From positions 3,224,001-3,288,000 of the forward strand of contig NZ_CP053748.1 in the NCBI RefSeq assembly GCF_024400215.1: 64,000 bases of DNA, written 5' to 3'. This DNA is from Massilia sp. erpn. Lineage in GTDB: Bacteria; Pseudomonadota; Gammaproteobacteria; Burkholderiales; Burkholderiaceae_D. The stretch's first letter is position 1. Every line of letters starts with the position of its first letter. The position numbers were made by a program, and so were the translations under genes. A model generated the notes under the pieces. It was not told the origin of the DNA. It searched no databases and saw only the letters and a program-made list of their open reading frames with translations. Below, one piece after another: positions 8,653-18,640 of the stretch.

Positions 8653-9093
8653 TTACACGCTCGCAAAAGCAGGTTTGTTCTGGGCCTGCGGCTGGGCCGC
8701 AGGGCTGCTGCCGATCTGGTTCCAGGTGTCGCGCAGGTCGGCCAGCAGGCCGCGCACTTCCTCCAGGATTTCCGGCTTGTTTTCGATATTGGCCGTCAGC
8801 AGGCGCGTGCTCATGTACTCGTACAGCGCGTCCAGGCTTTCGGCGATCTGGCCGCCGGCTTCCTTGTCCAGGCTGGCGCGCAAGCCATTGTCGACGATCT
8901 GGATCGCCTTCGAAATCGCCTTGCCTTTTTCGGCCGTGTTGCCCGACTTCATATGCGCCAGGGCACTCATCACGGCGACCAGGGCACCGTCATAGAGCAT
9001 CACGATCAGCTTGTGCGGCGATGCGGCGGCGACGCTGGTTTCCAGCCCGACCTTGGCATAAGCGCCGACGCCGCGTGGGGTTGATCCGAACAT
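8653..9093 (-). CDS. fliS: Flagellin export chaperone FliS
   Basis: Cytoplasmic chaperone that binds flagellin's C-terminus and prevents premature polymerisation. The 146-residue protein has the diagnostic N-terminal block YAKVGLETSVAAASPHKLIVMLYDGAL and the helical segments AIQIVDNGLRASLDKEAGGQIAESLDALYEYMSTRLL. A strong ribosome site (GAGGAGG) precedes the ATG. It lies 25 bp downstream of fliD in the same operon. Confidence 0.96.
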   Translation of the reverse strand: MFGSTPRGVGAYAKVGLETSVAAASPHKLIVMLYDGALVAVMSALAHMKSGNTAEKGKAISKAIQIVDNGLRASLDKEAGGQIAESLDALYEYMSTRLLTANIENKPEILEEVRGLLADLRDTWNQIGSSPAAQPQAQNKPAFASV

Positions 9094-9118
9094 TATGGTC
9101 CTCCTCTTGTTGCTGTGA

Positions 9119-11788
9119 TCAGCGGTTGGCCGAGAGCTGCGCCAACTGCTGGGACAGGTAATTCTGTGTGCTTTGCATCTTGGTCAACGCCACATCGAGA
9201 CGGGAGTACTGGTCGCGGTAGCGTTTTTCGATGCCTTCCAGGCGGTCGGTGAATTTCTCGCGCTGCTTGGCCACATCCTTGATGCTGTTATTGATGCCGT
9301 CGGTCTTTCCGCCGATCAGGCCTTTGCTATCCAAAATGGCCGTCGCCAGATTATTGAGCTGGTAGGCATAGCCTTGCGAGAAACTGACGGTGCCGCGATT
9401 GCCGATGGCGCCGCCAGTAATTTCAATCTTCAAGCCTTCGGTCGGACCACCTGCCGCGCCCGTCATGGTCTGGCCCTTGCCAACCACGGCTTGCCCGCCC
9501 AGGGTACCGGCCACGTCCACACCCGCCACCGGGGCGGCCGTGCCGAACAGGCTGCTCATGTTTGTCCCGCTGACATCGGCCAGGCCGATATTGGAGTCCG
9601 AGCCATAGCGGCTGGAGGCCAGCACCAGTTTGCCGTTGGCATCGATGCTGGCGGCAACGGTGGAGCCGGCCGACGTGAAAGCGGGCACGCCATTGATCGC
9701 CGCTTGCAAGACCTTGGCCATTTCCGCCGGCGTATAGGTGCCCGGCGGAATGGTGACCTCGGCAATATTTTTGGAATTGCTGGGCTTGGTGTCATTCAGC
9801 ACCACTGACCACTTGGTATTGGATGCAATGGTGGTGGTCGCAGCCAGCGGGTCGCTGCCGGTCAGCGCACCCTGCGAGGCCATGGTGGTGACGCTCAGAT
9901 CATAGGTGCCAGGCTTGGTCGCGGCGGTCGAACTGGTGAAATTAACCTGGGTATCGCTGGCCGCTCCGATGGCCGCAAACAAGCCGGCAATGCTATTGAA
10001 ATTCTGATCGATGGCTTTCTGCAGCTTGGTACTGTCGAGGGACATGGCCCCCTTCTGGTCGACGCTCAAACCGATCTGGTTCAGGGTGCTCAGATCGCCG
10101 GTCAGGCCGGTGATGCTGGTGCCCAGCACGCGCCGTACCTGGGATTGCACGGATTGCACCGTGGAATCGCCGACCAAGGGGCCGCCTTTCTTGGTCTCCG
10201 GGTCGTAAGCGGTCAAATCCTTGATCGATTTGTTCAGTTCGTTATACGCCTTAACGAAGCCTTCGATACTGGTTTTCAGGGACGAGCCATCCTTGCTGAT
10301 CGACAAGCTGCTGCTGCCGGCCTTGGTGACGGACAGGGAAACGCCCTGGATCGCGTCGTTGACCGTGGTATTGGGGCTGCTGACGGCAATGCCGTTGACC
10401 GTTAGCTTGGTGTCCTGGGCGGCTGCGCTTTGCACCATGTTTTGCGTGCCGCCGGGATCATAGCCGAGCAGGCTGCTCAGGGCGGCATCGGGCGGATCGC
10501 TGCCGTCGCCGTTGAGCGTGATCTTCATCGAGGACGCGGCGCCGGTTTTGGTGGAGGTCAGCACCAGGCGGTTGGCGGTGGCGCTGCCGTCCGAGATGAT
10601 GCTGGCCGTCACGCCGATGCCGGCCTTGTTGATGGCGTCGCGGATGCCCTGCAGCGAGTTATTGCTGCTGTCAATCAGCACGGAGCCGGAAGCCTGGGTC
10701 GCGTCCTGCGAAAAGCTGCCGCCCAGATAACTGCCCGAGGTACCGTCCACCAAGCCCGCGGCAGCGGCATTGGTGCCGCCCACGCGGATCTGGCTGCCAT
10801 TGGTCGCGGTCAGGCTGATACTGCTGCCTGCCGTCACGCTGAAGCCGCCGTTGACCGCGCCCGCAGCGTTGCCGATGCCGCCCGTGACGGCGGCGGCACT
10901 GCCGGAAACGGTTTCGGTGAGCGTGATATTCGAGCCATCGGCACGGGTGAATTTCAGGTCGCCGCCGGCGGCCGTGCCGCTGACGGTGATATTGGCGGCC
11001 GCCAGCGCCGTGGCCACGGCGCCCGGACCGGCCAGCGCGGTATCGATGCCGGCGGCGGTGACGCCGGCGCCCGCCGCCACATTGGCCCCTTGCGCTGCAA
11101 TCTGGACCCCGGCCACCGATAGCGTATAGGCGCCGTCGCCACCCGTGGCCACATCGCCAAAGGTGGCGAAGAGATTGCCGGCCGTCGAGGTGGCGCCTGC
11201 CGTGGCCGTGACCCCGGTGGTCGTGCTTTTGGCATTGATCGCCTCGGCCAGTGCCCTGGCGCTATTGGTCGTGCTGTCCGTGGCAATCGCTGTGCCGTTG
11301 AGCGAGAGCGAGCCGTTGCTGATGCCCGTGCTTAAAACGGCATGGCTAAGCGCACTGCCATTGAGGCCGAAATTGCCGCTGGTGGTGCCGAACTGGAAGA
11401 ACAGGGTGGTCTTGGCGCCCACACCAATGGATGAGGTGGTACTGGCCTGCCCCTTGGAAACCAGACTTTGCGCCTGAGCCAGCTGCGAGACATTGATATT
11501 GTAATTGCCGGCCGCCGCCTTGCCACTGGCCGTCGCTGTCAGCACGGATTCGTCGCCAGCCTTGGCGGTAAGCGACTTAAAATTGGCGACCGAACTGAGG
11601 CTGCCCAAGGAACTCTGGAACTTGGCGACCGAGCCGCTTAGCGTACCAAAAGCGCTCAGCTTCGCCTGGAAGGAGGCCGTCTTTTTCTCAAAGGCCGCCA
11701 GCGGGCGCGTTTCCACCGACATGAGTTTTTCAACGATAGCGTTGACGTCGATCGAACCGCCCGAACCAATACCTGATGTTGAGGCCAC
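9119..11788 (-). CDS. fliD: Flagellar cap protein FliD (HAP2), unusually long
   Basis: Filament cap protein that guides flagellin polymerisation. The start is GTG at 11788, preceded by AGGAG seven bases upstream. The product is 889 residues, whereas many FliD proteins are 450-700. The conserved N-terminus (SGGSIDVNAIVEKLMSVETRPLAAFEKK) and C-terminal coiled coil (LATAILDSKGLIGGKTDGINNSIKDVAKQREKFTDRLEGIEKRY...LAQLSANR) frame an enlarged Thr/Ser/Ala/Gly-rich middle containing flagellin-hook-IN-like stretches. The internal region repeats beta-rich motifs such as AxNITVSGTAAGG. A sigma28-type promoter lies upstream. Confidence 0.95.
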   Translation of the reverse strand: MASTSGIGSGGSIDVNAIVEKLMSVETRPLAAFEKKTASFQAKLSAFGTLSGSVAKFQSSLGSLSSVANFKSLTAKAGDESVLTATASGKAAAGNYNINVSQLAQAQSLVSKGQASTTSSIGVGAKTTLFFQFGTTSGNFGLNGSALSHAVLSTGISNGSLSLNGTAIATDSTTNSARALAEAINAKSTTTGVTATAGATSTAGNLFATFGDVATGGDGAYTLSVAGVQIAAQGANVAAGAGVTAAGIDTALAGPGAVATALAAANITVSGTAAGGDLKFTRADGSNITLTETVSGSAAAVTGGIGNAAGAVNGGFSVTAGSSISLTATNGSQIRVGGTNAAAAGLVDGTSGSYLGGSFSQDATQASGSVLIDSSNNSLQGIRDAINKAGIGVTASIISDGSATANRLVLTSTKTGAASSMKITLNGDGSDPPDAALSSLLGYDPGGTQNMVQSAAAQDTKLTVNGIAVSSPNTTVNDAIQGVSLSVTKAGSSSLSISKDGSSLKTSIEGFVKAYNELNKSIKDLTAYDPETKKGGPLVGDSTVQSVQSQVRRVLGTSITGLTGDLSTLNQIGLSVDQKGAMSLDSTKLQKAIDQNFNSIAGLFAAIGAASDTQVNFTSSTAATKPGTYDLSVTTMASQGALTGSDPLAATTTIASNTKWSVVLNDTKPSNSKNIAEVTIPPGTYTPAEMAKVLQAAINGVPAFTSAGSTVAASIDANGKLVLASSRYGSDSNIGLADVSGTNMSSLFGTAAPVAGVDVAGTLGGQAVVGKGQTMTGAAGGPTEGLKIEITGGAIGNRGTVSFSQGYAYQLNNLATAILDSKGLIGGKTDGINNSIKDVAKQREKFTDRLEGIEKRYRDQYSRLDVALTKMQSTQNYLSQQLAQLSANR

Positions 11789-11821
11789 AGCTTGCTCCTG
11801 AGAAAACGATAATATAGATGA

Positions 11822-11848
11822 TTATCGGCAGAATCAAACGCGACTTGA
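11822..11848 (-). promoter_or_regulatory. sigma28 (FliA) promoter of fliD
   Basis: On the minus strand there is TCAAGTCG, an 11-base spacer, and a perfect GCCGATAA -10, matching the FliA consensus TAAAGTTT-N11-GCCGATAA. The -10 ends about 33 bp before the GTG start of fliD. Confidence 0.8.
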
Positions 11849-11922
11849 GAAGGGGATTTCCCGTTTTGTTTGCAAGGTGCAAGGCTTGCGTGGCCTTGCT
11901 TGCAATCCTCTTCAGGATAATG

Positions 11923-11965
11923 CAAAAAAGCCCCGGCTGCCGCCTCAATGGACGGTGGCCGGGGC
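11923..11965 (-). terminator. Rho-independent terminator after flaG
   Basis: Reading leftward, a GC-rich stem (GCCCCGGC...GCCGGGGC, with an inner CCG/CGG extension) is followed by a run of six T. It starts about 14 bp past the flaG stop and separates flaG from the fliD promoter. Confidence 0.8.
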
Positions 11966-11978
11966 CGGATGGCAGCCC

Positions 11979-12356
11979 TCAGGCTTCTTGCTGAATCAGC
12001 AAGCCCTTGGTACTGCCCAGCGACTTTGCCAGCTGCAGCGCCTCCTGGCTCGGGATTTGCCGCAGCACTTCCTTGGTACTCTGGTCGATGATCTTGACCA
12101 CAGTCCGTTTGCTGTCGTTATCGATGGAAAATTCCAGGCTCTGCGCACTGGCCTGCACGGATTTGTTCAGCTCCGCGACCGCGCTTTCCAACTCCTTTTG
12201 CGACGGAGCGGCTTCCTTGGCCTTGACGGCCTGCACGGTTTCCACGGCCGCAGCGGGCGGGCGCCCGGTGACGGCCTGGGCGGCTGCCGAGTCGGCTCCG
12301 CTCACGGGTCTGTCGTTTCTGGCAGGGGCGGCCGGGACGATCGAATCGATAGTCAT
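11979..12356 (-). CDS. flaG: FlaG family protein
   Basis: A 125-residue protein of the FlaG family, found next to flagellin and cap genes and linked in some bacteria to filament length. The N-terminal half is Ala/Pro-rich and variable. The conserved C-terminal domain is LEFSIDNDSKRTVVKIIDQSTKEVLRQIPSQEAL, typical of FlaG. A strong ribosome site (TAGGAGG) precedes the ATG. It lies between terminators of fliC and itself, so it probably depends on read-through or its own promoter. Confidence 0.92.
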   Translation of the reverse strand: MTIDSIVPAAPARNDRPVSGADSAAAQAVTGRPPAAAVETVQAVKAKEAAPSQKELESAVAELNKSVQASAQSLEFSIDNDSKRTVVKIIDQSTKEVLRQIPSQEALQLAKSLGSTKGLLIQQEA

Positions 12357-12370
12357 GATGCCTCCTAGTG

Positions 12371-12404
12371 AAAAGTTCCCCGACTGGCATTCCAGGCGGG
12401 GAAC
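12371..12404 (-). terminator. Rho-independent terminator after fliC
   Basis: Leftward stem GTTCCCCG...CGGGGAAC, extended inward by CTGG/CCAG, followed by TTTT, about 30 bp past the fliC stop. It makes fliC mainly monocistronic. Confidence 0.88.
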
Positions 12405-12434
12405 CGGCTTTTAGCTAAATTGTTGCGCTAGCGA

Positions 12435-13898
12435 TTAGCCACGCAGCAGGCTCAGCACGCCGTTCGGCAGCGAGTTCGCCTGGGCCAGCATCGCGGTACC
12501 AGCTTGTTGCAGGATCTGACCGCGGGTCAGGCTGGCGGTTTCCGCCGCGAAGTCGGTATCCAGGATACGGCTGCGCGAACCGGACAGGTTTTCGGTCGTC
12601 GTGTTCAGGTTCGAAATCGTCGAGGCGAAACGCGATTGCAGTGCACCGTAGGCCGCGCGCTGGCTGTTGACGTTGGCCAAGGCCGCGTCAGCGATCTTGA
12701 TCGCCAGCTGGGCATTGTCGAAGTTGGTCACGTCGATCGTCGACACCGATTTCAGCGACGACGATTGCGTACCCGCACCGGCCAGACCCAGGCCGGAACC
12801 GGCATCGGTCACGGAGAAGCTGCTCTCCGAGTCGAAGGTCACGCGGCCATTCATCACGCCTGCCGTGGCGCTGGTGGCAGCGTTCAGGGCATTGCCGGTG
12901 GTGTAGGTGGCCATGCTGACGGCCACGTTGGCGCCCGTGATTTGAATGTCGTTACCGCTGGCATGGGTCAGCTTGATGCCGCCATTGGTCGAATCAAACT
13001 GGGCGGTGATGCCGGTGCTGGCCGATTTGGCGTTGATGGCATTGATGCCGGCGGCGTAATCGGTGGCGGTGGTGCCGCTGCCCATGGTGAAGGCGATCGA
13101 TGCTGCGCTGTTGGTGTTGTCGCCAGTGAGCGAGAACGTGTAGCTTTGGCCGCCGGTCAGCGACAGGTTGGCGTCGGTGCGGGCGGCGGCCGTCACGCCG
13201 GTGGTGCCGGATTGCTTGTTGATGCCTTCGGCGATGGTTTTGGCCGTGTCTTTTGGCACGGTGGCGCTCGACGTGACGGTGGTGTAAGTCGCGCTGCCGC
13301 GCACGCCGTTGATGGTGATGGCGGTGGCGTCGACCACGTTGCTGGTGGCGCCGATGGTGGCGGTCTGGTTGTTCTCGACGCGGTTGTCACCGTAAGTATT
13401 GGTCAGGAAGTTGGCGCCGTTGGCCGAGATCAACTGGTTGGCGTCAGCGCCAACCTGGAAGTTCGCGGTACCCATCGTGCCGTCCAGCAGTGCCTGGCCG
13501 TTGAAAGAGGTGGTCTGTGCGATACGGTTCAGTTCCGATGCCAGCTGGCCCACCTCGGTCTGCAGCGCCTGACGGTCGGATGCGGAGTTGGTGGCGTTGG
13601 ACGATTGAACGGCCAGTTCGCGGATACGTTGCAGGATGTCGCCGGAGCTCGACAGCGCACCCTCAGCGGTCTGGGCCAGGGAAACGCCGTCATTGGCGTT
13701 ACGGGCTGCCTGGGTCATGCCGCGAACTTGCGAGGTCATCCGGTCCGAAATCGCCAGGCCTGCCGCGTCGTCCTTCGCGCTATTGATACGCAGACCCGAG
13801 GACAGGCGTTGCAGCGAGGTGTTCAACGCGTTTTGCGAACCGTTCAGGTTGCGTTGCGAGTTCAGGGAGGCAATGTTGGTGTTAATAACTGAGGCCAT
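12435..13898 (-). CDS. fliC: Flagellin FliC
   Basis: Filament subunit of 487 residues. It has the canonical N-terminal D0/D1 helices ([38 protein letters not shown]) and the C-terminal D1/D0 helices ([19 protein letters not shown]...[23 protein letters not shown]). The middle (about residues 190-380) is a Thr/Ala-rich variable surface domain with short flagellin-IN-like repeats ([23 protein letters not shown]). The ribosome site GGAGA precedes the ATG. A near-consensus sigma28 promoter lies about 190 bp upstream and a strong terminator follows, consistent with high late-class expression. Only one flagellin gene is visible here. Confidence 0.98.
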   Translation of the reverse strand: MASVINTNIASLNSQRNLNGSQNALNTSLQRLSSGLRINSAKDDAAGLAISDRMTSQVRGMTQAARNANDGVSLAQTAEGALSSSGDILQRIRELAVQSSNATNSASDRQALQTEVGQLASELNRIAQTTSFNGQALLDGTMGTANFQVGADANQLISANGANFLTNTYGDNRVENNQTATIGATSNVVDATAITINGVRGSATYTTVTSSATVPKDTAKTIAEGINKQSGTTGVTAAARTDANLSLTGGQSYTFSLTGDNTNSAASIAFTMGSGTTATDYAAGINAINAKSASTGITAQFDSTNGGIKLTHASGNDIQITGANVAVSMATYTTGNALNAATSATAGVMNGRVTFDSESSFSVTDAGSGLGLAGAGTQSSSLKSVSTIDVTNFDNAQLAIKIADAALANVNSQRAAYGALQSRFASTISNLNTTTENLSGSRSRILDTDFAAETASLTRGQILQQAGTAMLAQANSLPNGVLSLLRG

Positions 13899-14083
13899 GG
13901 TATTTCTCCAAAACGGGTGCTACTGGTTGGGCAATCTGCTCATTCACTTTGGCCCGCCCCGCTGTTCCGGGACGTTCAAGCCGCTGTTATTTGGGGTAAC
14001 GGTTGCCGTACGGGAAGCTTTAGGGTGTTTTGGAGAGGAAAATCTGCAGCTTTCGCTCTAAAGCATGAAAGTGTCTGACCGCT

Positions 14084-14110
14084 TAAGCGGCGCGGTTTGG
14101 ACAAACTTTA
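14084..14110 (-). promoter_or_regulatory. sigma28 (FliA) promoter of fliC
   Basis: Minus strand: perfect -35 TAAAGTTT, exactly 11 bases, then GCCGCTTA (consensus GCCGATAA). Transcription would start near 14075, leaving a roughly 175-base leader before the fliC ATG. The 333-bp gap 13899-14231 holds only this leader, the promoter, an AT-rich tract and the terminator of the next gene. Confidence 0.88.
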
Positions 14111-14190
14111 GGGCGAAAAAATATATTTTTATTGAGAAAATTTATTGCGGAACACTGCGCTTGCGATAAGGGTGCTATCAAAAATGAAAT

Positions 14191-14225
14191 GCTGACTGCG
14201 GCGCCCATGGTGCGCCGCAGTCAGC
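14191..14225 (-). terminator. Terminator hairpin after the RTX gene
   Basis: Perfect 14-bp inverted repeat GCTGACTGCGGCGC / GCGCCGCAGTCAGC around a 7-base loop, 6 bp past the RTX stop. It is followed leftward by a moderately T-rich stretch (ATTTCATTTTTGAT). Confidence 0.8.
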
Positions 14226-14231
14226 TTACCC

Positions 14232-17200
14232 TTATTCCAGTATAGTCTGCGCGACACCCACTACGCTAGCGATCTCAGCCGTGACGCCTGGCTCCACAAG
14301 AGGGGCGGAAGCCTGAGGGCGCGGGGCGTACAAAGCCAGTAGCTGCTCCGCCGTAAGGGATTGCCCATCCGCAAAAACGATCTGGCCGACGGCATGGGCG
14401 GCGGACTGGAATTGACTGGTAATGGTGACACTGTCATTGACACCATAGTCAATGATCAGGTTGCTGGCGCTGCGGGTCACCGCGCGCAAGCCGCTCGCTG
14501 CCAGATCCGCAAATTCCAGCGTATCCTGATGCTGCGCACCGGTATCGTAGAAACTGATGGTATCCACGCCTGAACCGGCACGCAGCACTACCCGGTCGTT
14601 GCCGTCGCCAGGAGTGATATTGTCATTGCCGCTACCGCCATCGATGCGGTCATCGCCAGCGCCACCGGTGATTGTGTCATTGCCATTGCCGCCGAAGATA
14701 AGGTCGTTTCCGTCGTCGCCCTGCAGCAAATCGTTGCCGTTGTCACCGTTGAGCGTGTCATTGCCGGCGCCGCCGGAGAGTTTGTCGACGCCTTCGCCGC
14801 CACTGAGCTGATCGTTGCCGAGGCCGCCAGACAACTGGTCGTCGCCCGCTTCGCCGAACAGGCTGTCGTTGCCGGCGCCCCCTTCGATGGTATCGTTGCC
14901 GCCACCGGCGCGGATGATTTCATCGCGCGCGGTGGCTACCAGCGCGTCCGCCGCATCGGTGAGCAGCAGCGGCCGCAGCGAGAACAGCTCGTCCGAGCTG
15001 ACGCTGAGGTCGGCGAATTTGAAGACTTTGACTTCGTTTTCGAGCGAGGAGAACTGGCCGAAGACAGTGAGCTGATCGCCATTGCCGTACTTCAGGATGA
15101 GATCGGCATTCACGCGCTGCATTGAAGTCAGGCTGTCGAACTTGATGTCTTCAAAGTGGACGGAGCGCATCGCACCGGCCCCGACTGCCGAATTGACTTT
15201 CAGGACGTCCTGCCCGTCACCGGCATGCAGCACCAGAATGTCGTTGCCGCCATCGGCTTCGATCGTGTCGTTGCCCGTGCCGCCATGGAAGGTATCGTTG
15301 CCGGTTCCGCCCCGCAGCACATCATTGCCCGCGCCACCGATGATGAGATCGTCGCCCGCATCGCCTTGCAGCGTGTCGTTGTCCAGGCCGCCCAACAGAG
15401 TGTCATTGCCGGCGCCGCCCTTTACCTGGTCATTTCCGGTTCCGCCATCGAGCCAATCATTGCCATCGCCGCCGGACAGGATGTCATTGCCATCTTCTCC
15501 GTACACCGTGTCATTGCCTTCGAACGTGCTCACCGAGTCGTCGCCATCGCCCGCCAGGATTTGCACGCTGTATTTCTGCACATTGGCCGTGTCGGCTGCC
15601 TGGCTCAGACGGAGAGGGTAGGCGAGATACAGCTCCTGCAGACTGTAGATTTTCCCGTCAGAGAATTCAAAGCGATTGGCTTCGCTGCCCGAGAAATGAC
15701 TGCCAACAGTAATCTGATCGCCGTTGCCATAGGCGATGATCAGATTGGTGTCCGATTTGTACAGGCCGGTCAGCCCCGTGGATGGAATATCGAGGAATTT
15801 CAGCGTCCAGATATGGCCGGGCGTGTAGCCGCTGGCATTGACCGTGTCTTGCCCTGATCCGGACTGGAAGACAAAAGTATCGTTGCCAGCACCGCCCATC
15901 AGCAAATCGTTGCCGGCGCCACCGTCGAGGGTATCGTTGCCATCTTCGCCGAGCAGCTGGTCATTGCCGTCGCCGCCAAAGAGGCTGTCGTCGCCAGCAC
16001 CGCCAAACAAAGTATCCTTGCCGGCATCGCCATACAAGGTGTCGCTGCCATCCTGGCCCAGCAGGCGGTCATTGCCATCTTCCCCATGCACCCAGTCATT
16101 GCCGGCGCCCATGCTGAAACCATCGTCGCCGCCCCCGGCATATACCCGGTCATTCCATTTGTTAAAGCCGAGATTCTCCAGTTGATCGGTGGTGCGCAGC
16201 GTGTAATTGGCGTACAGCTGATTCAAGTCCCAGCTCACGCCGTCGGCAAATTCAAAGCGCGTGACTTCACCCGCGTCGCCTGGGTAGTGGCTGGCAATCG
16301 TAATCTTATCGTTATTGCCATAACGGATAATCAAATCGTTGTTGACGCGTTCGAGTGCGGTTAAGCCATTCGATGCCACATCCGTGAAGCGGATCGTTTC
16401 AATATGCCCCGCTGTCTGGTCGACGGCATTGATCGTGTCCTGGCCGGAGCCGACGCGGAACACAAAGGTATCGTTGCCGGTGCCACCGGTCAGCATATCG
16501 TTGCCGGTCCCGCCATCGAGCGTATCGTTGCCGCCTTCGCCGTCAACAACGTCATCGCCGCCGCGCGTGGTGAGAATATCGTTGCCGGCCTGGCCTTTTA
16601 CCACATCCTTCGCATCGGTGAAGATCGGCTTGTCATTCCCCGTACTCATGACGTACTTACGCGTGGCCAGGAAGTCATTGAGCGAGTATGTCACCAGCTC
16701 GCTCGAGGTGGCCGATTTGCGGAATTGCAGGTGGGTGATTTCATAGCCGGCATTGATGAACATATTTTTGACCGTCACATCATGCTGCGGCCCCGAGCTT
16801 GGTCCCCAGTTGATGATCATATCGTCGCCGACACGTTTGACGTCGGTGACGGCGGAGAGATCGATGTCGCGGAAGACCAGCGTATCGATATGGTCCGCAC
16901 CGCCATCGCGGTTGTCGATGAGGGTGTTGAGCGAATTGGCGCCGATGATATAGCTGTCGTTGCCGCTACCGCCTACCAGCGTATCGGAGCCGTTATCGCC
17001 AATCAAGGTATCGTTGCCGGCATCGCCTTGCAGCAGATCGTTGCCGGCGCCGCCATCCAGGCTGTCATTGCCGTCCCCACCAAGCAGCACATCGTAGCCA
17101 TTGCCGCCGATCAGGGTATCGTTGCCGCTGCCGCCATCGAGACTGTCGTGGCCTTCGCCGCCGCGCAGCAGGTCGTTGCCGCCTTCGCCGGACAGGCGGT

Positions 17201-17690
17201 TATGGCCGCTGATCACGCTGATGTTGTCATTGCCCTCGCCGCCCAGTACCTGGATGCTGTAGGGAGTCGTGAAATGGGCCGTGTCGTCTCCGCTGCTTAG
17301 TTGGATAGGTGTCACAGACAGGATTTCTTCGGTGGTGAAGGTTTTGCCGTCGGCGAATTCGAAGTGATGGACCGGATTGCCGTTGAAATGTTTAAGCACG
17401 GTGATGCTGTCGCCATTGCCGTAAGAGAGCAGCAAATCGTCGCCGACGCGCGCCAGGGCAGGGCGTTCTTCCACGCTCAGGTCGCTGAAGCGGAGGGTTT
17501 TGCTGCCCGCGCTTTCGAGGATGGTGTCCTGGCCGTTGCCGCGCTGGAAGGCGTAGACGTCATGGCCGGCGCCGCCATTGAGCGTATCGTTACCCAATCC
17601 TCCATTCAGGGTGTCGTTGCCGTCACTGCCTTCGAGCAGATCGTCGCCATCGGTTGGGATGCTGTCAGCCAGCGCGTTCAGAGTTTGCAT
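14232..17690 (-). CDS. Large RTX calcium-binding repeat protein
   Basis: 1152 residues with no Sec signal peptide. It is built from about six modules. Each begins with arrays of the calcium-binding nonapeptide GGxGxDxxx (for example [20 protein letters not shown]). Each continues with a non-repeat segment of the haemolysin-related type, with pattern GxGQDT...LxFxD...DLIIxYGNGDxITVxxxF...FEFADG...L. RTX proteins of this kind are exported by type I secretion and fold in external calcium. The C-terminus ([21 protein letters not shown]) could serve as an uncleaved export signal. No catalytic domain was recognised, so it may be structural, surface-layer or biofilm related. No type I secretion genes are nearby. 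Confidence 0.85.
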   Translation of the reverse strand: MQTLNALADSIPTDGDDLLEGSDGNDTLNGGLGNDTLNGGAGHDVYAFQRGNGQDTILESAGSKTLRFSDLSVEERPALARVGDDLLLSYGNGDSITVLKHFNGNPVHHFEFADGKTFTTEEILSVTPIQLSSGDDTAHFTTPYSIQVLGGEGNDNISVISGHNRLSGEGGNDLLRGGEGHDSLDGGSGNDTLIGGNGYDVLLGGDGNDSLDGGAGNDLLQGDAGNDTLIGDNGSDTLVGGSGNDSYIIGANSLNTLIDNRDGGADHIDTLVFRDIDLSAVTDVKRVGDDMIINWGPSSGPQHDVTVKNMFINAGYEITHLQFRKSATSSELVTYSLNDFLATRKYVMSTGNDKPIFTDAKDVVKGQAGNDILTTRGGDDVVDGEGGNDTLDGGTGNDMLTGGTGNDTFVFRVGSGQDTINAVDQTAGHIETIRFTDVASNGLTALERVNNDLIIRYGNNDKITIASHYPGDAGEVTRFEFADGVSWDLNQLYANYTLRTTDQLENLGFNKWNDRVYAGGGDDGFSMGAGNDWVHGEDGNDRLLGQDGSDTLYGDAGKDTLFGGAGDDSLFGGDGNDQLLGEDGNDTLDGGAGNDLLMGGAGNDTFVFQSGSGQDTVNASGYTPGHIWTLKFLDIPSTGLTGLYKSDTNLIIAYGNGDQITVGSHFSGSEANRFEFSDGKIYSLQELYLAYPLRLSQAADTANVQKYSVQILAGDGDDSVSTFEGNDTVYGEDGNDILSGGDGNDWLDGGTGNDQVKGGAGNDTLLGGLDNDTLQGDAGDDLIIGGAGNDVLRGGTGNDTFHGGTGNDTIEADGGNDILVLHAGDGQDVLKVNSAVGAGAMRSVHFEDIKFDSLTSMQRVNADLILKYGNGDQLTVFGQFSSLENEVKVFKFADLSVSSDELFSLRPLLLTDAADALVATARDEIIRAGGGNDTIEGGAGNDSLFGEAGDDQLSGGLGNDQLSGGEGVDKLSGGAGNDTLNGDNGNDLLQGDDGNDLIFGGNGNDTITGGAGDDRIDGGSGNDNITPGDGNDRVVLRAGSGVDTISFYDTGAQHQDTLEFADLAASGLRAVTRSASNLIIDYGVNDSVTITSQFQSAAHAVGQIVFADGQSLTAEQLLALYAPRPQASAPLVEPGVTAEIASVVGVAQTILE

Positions 17691-17804
17691 AGTTAGTTTC
17701 CTTTAGGCAATGATGGTTTATTGATATTCATTTAAAACCATCAAAAATGTTACCTCAAAGAAACGTGAGTTGTTAAGTAAACCGATATATCGTTTGGGAA
17801 TAAG

Positions 17805-17829
17805 AAAGCCCGGAAAACCCGGGCTTTTT
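17805..17829. terminator. Bidirectional terminator between PEP-CTERM and RTX genes
   Basis: AAAGCCCGG-AAAA-CCCGGGCTTTTT. The stem has T runs on both strands. It lies about 70 bp beyond the PEP-CTERM gene stop in that gene's direction. Confidence 0.8.
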
Positions 17830-17898
17830 ATTACTTCAAAAATGATAGTTTACGAGTGAGGGCAGTAAGAGAAATCGTGCCGTTGATGCTATGTCAAA

Positions 17899-18564
17899 CT
17901 ATGCTCTTCTTGAGCGTAGCCAAGTAATAAGACCTAACCCCGCAAGTGTCAAGGCAATAGTGCTCGGCTCAGGTATTTGTGTGCCTGGATTGGGCGGAGA
18001 GCTTGGTTGAACTGAAACATTTAGGCCAAATGACATAAAGTTAGTAAAGTCAACCCAATTGGTATTTTCGCGGCCGGACTTGATCAGGAAACTTACTTCT
18101 CGTGTCGCAGGGCGGACCGCATTCAGATAGTCGGTCACATCGGCGGTATAGGTATTATTCGCTACATTGTATTTTAGCGAGCTCAGAATATCAGTTGTAA
18201 CGATAGGTTGTCGGTAATAAGTGTTGCGATTTGTCCAATCCGCAGATGTTCCGAAGACTTGTAAGCCAAGCCCCCGGCCGCTGCCAAAGGGAGTAAAGGT
18301 CAGAACGGCGGAGGTAAGTACGCTCCCGGCCTCATACTCAGGTAGCAGAAATTTCTCAAAAAAGCGGTAATGCCCCCTATCGGCATTGCCAGCATAGGCC
18401 TTGCCTGCCACATCAAAATCAGCTTTGCCGTTGTCGTAGTTGGTCGTCCAGAATTTAGTGGCGGATAAATTGTAGGTCTGGTTCGTTGCAATAATGCCGG
18501 CGGTTGCTGAATTGGAAAAAGCAATTGCAGTAACGAACATGCCTTGAAGTAGTGAATTTTTCAT
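17899..18564 (-). CDS. PEP-CTERM sorting domain protein
   Basis: Predicted exported protein anchored or processed by the exosortase system. The chosen ATG at 18564 begins a signal peptide (MKNSLLQGMFVTAIAFSNSATA); the open frame upstream runs into the neighbouring gene and is not credible. The mature part is a beta-rich domain of about 170 residues without a family I recognise. The C-terminus has the diagnostic PEP motif, a hydrophobic helix and a basic tail (PEPSTIALTLAGLGLITWLR, then SRRA). The gene is markedly AT-richer than its neighbours, and it has its own AT-rich promoter. No exosortase gene is in the window. Confidence 0.85.
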   Translation of the reverse strand: MKNSLLQGMFVTAIAFSNSATAGIIATNQTYNLSATKFWTTNYDNGKADFDVAGKAYAGNADRGHYRFFEKFLLPEYEAGSVLTSAVLTFTPFGSGRGLGLQVFGTSADWTNRNTYYRQPIVTTDILSSLKYNVANNTYTADVTDYLNAVRPATREVSFLIKSGRENTNWVDFTNFMSFGLNVSVQPSSPPNPGTQIPEPSTIALTLAGLGLITWLRSRRA

Positions 18565-18600
18565 GTTGGATTTGAAATAAATAATGAAAATGCTAGTTTC

Positions 18601-18630
18601 ATTATATTTCAAATTTGAAATTAATGTTAA
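18601..18630 (-). promoter_or_regulatory. sigma70-type promoter of the PEP-CTERM gene, with palindrome in spacer
   Basis: Minus strand TTAACA, 18 bases, TATAAT, about 36 bp before the ATG. The spacer contains the perfect palindrome TTTCAAATTTGAAA, a possible operator. Confidence 0.55.
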
Positions 18631-18640
18631 TAAAAATAAA

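Noticed and set aside
14500..17650. Dense short repeats considered as a minisatellite or CRISPR
   Set aside because: The periodicity is 27 bp in frame, encoding the RTX nonapeptides GGxGxDxxx.
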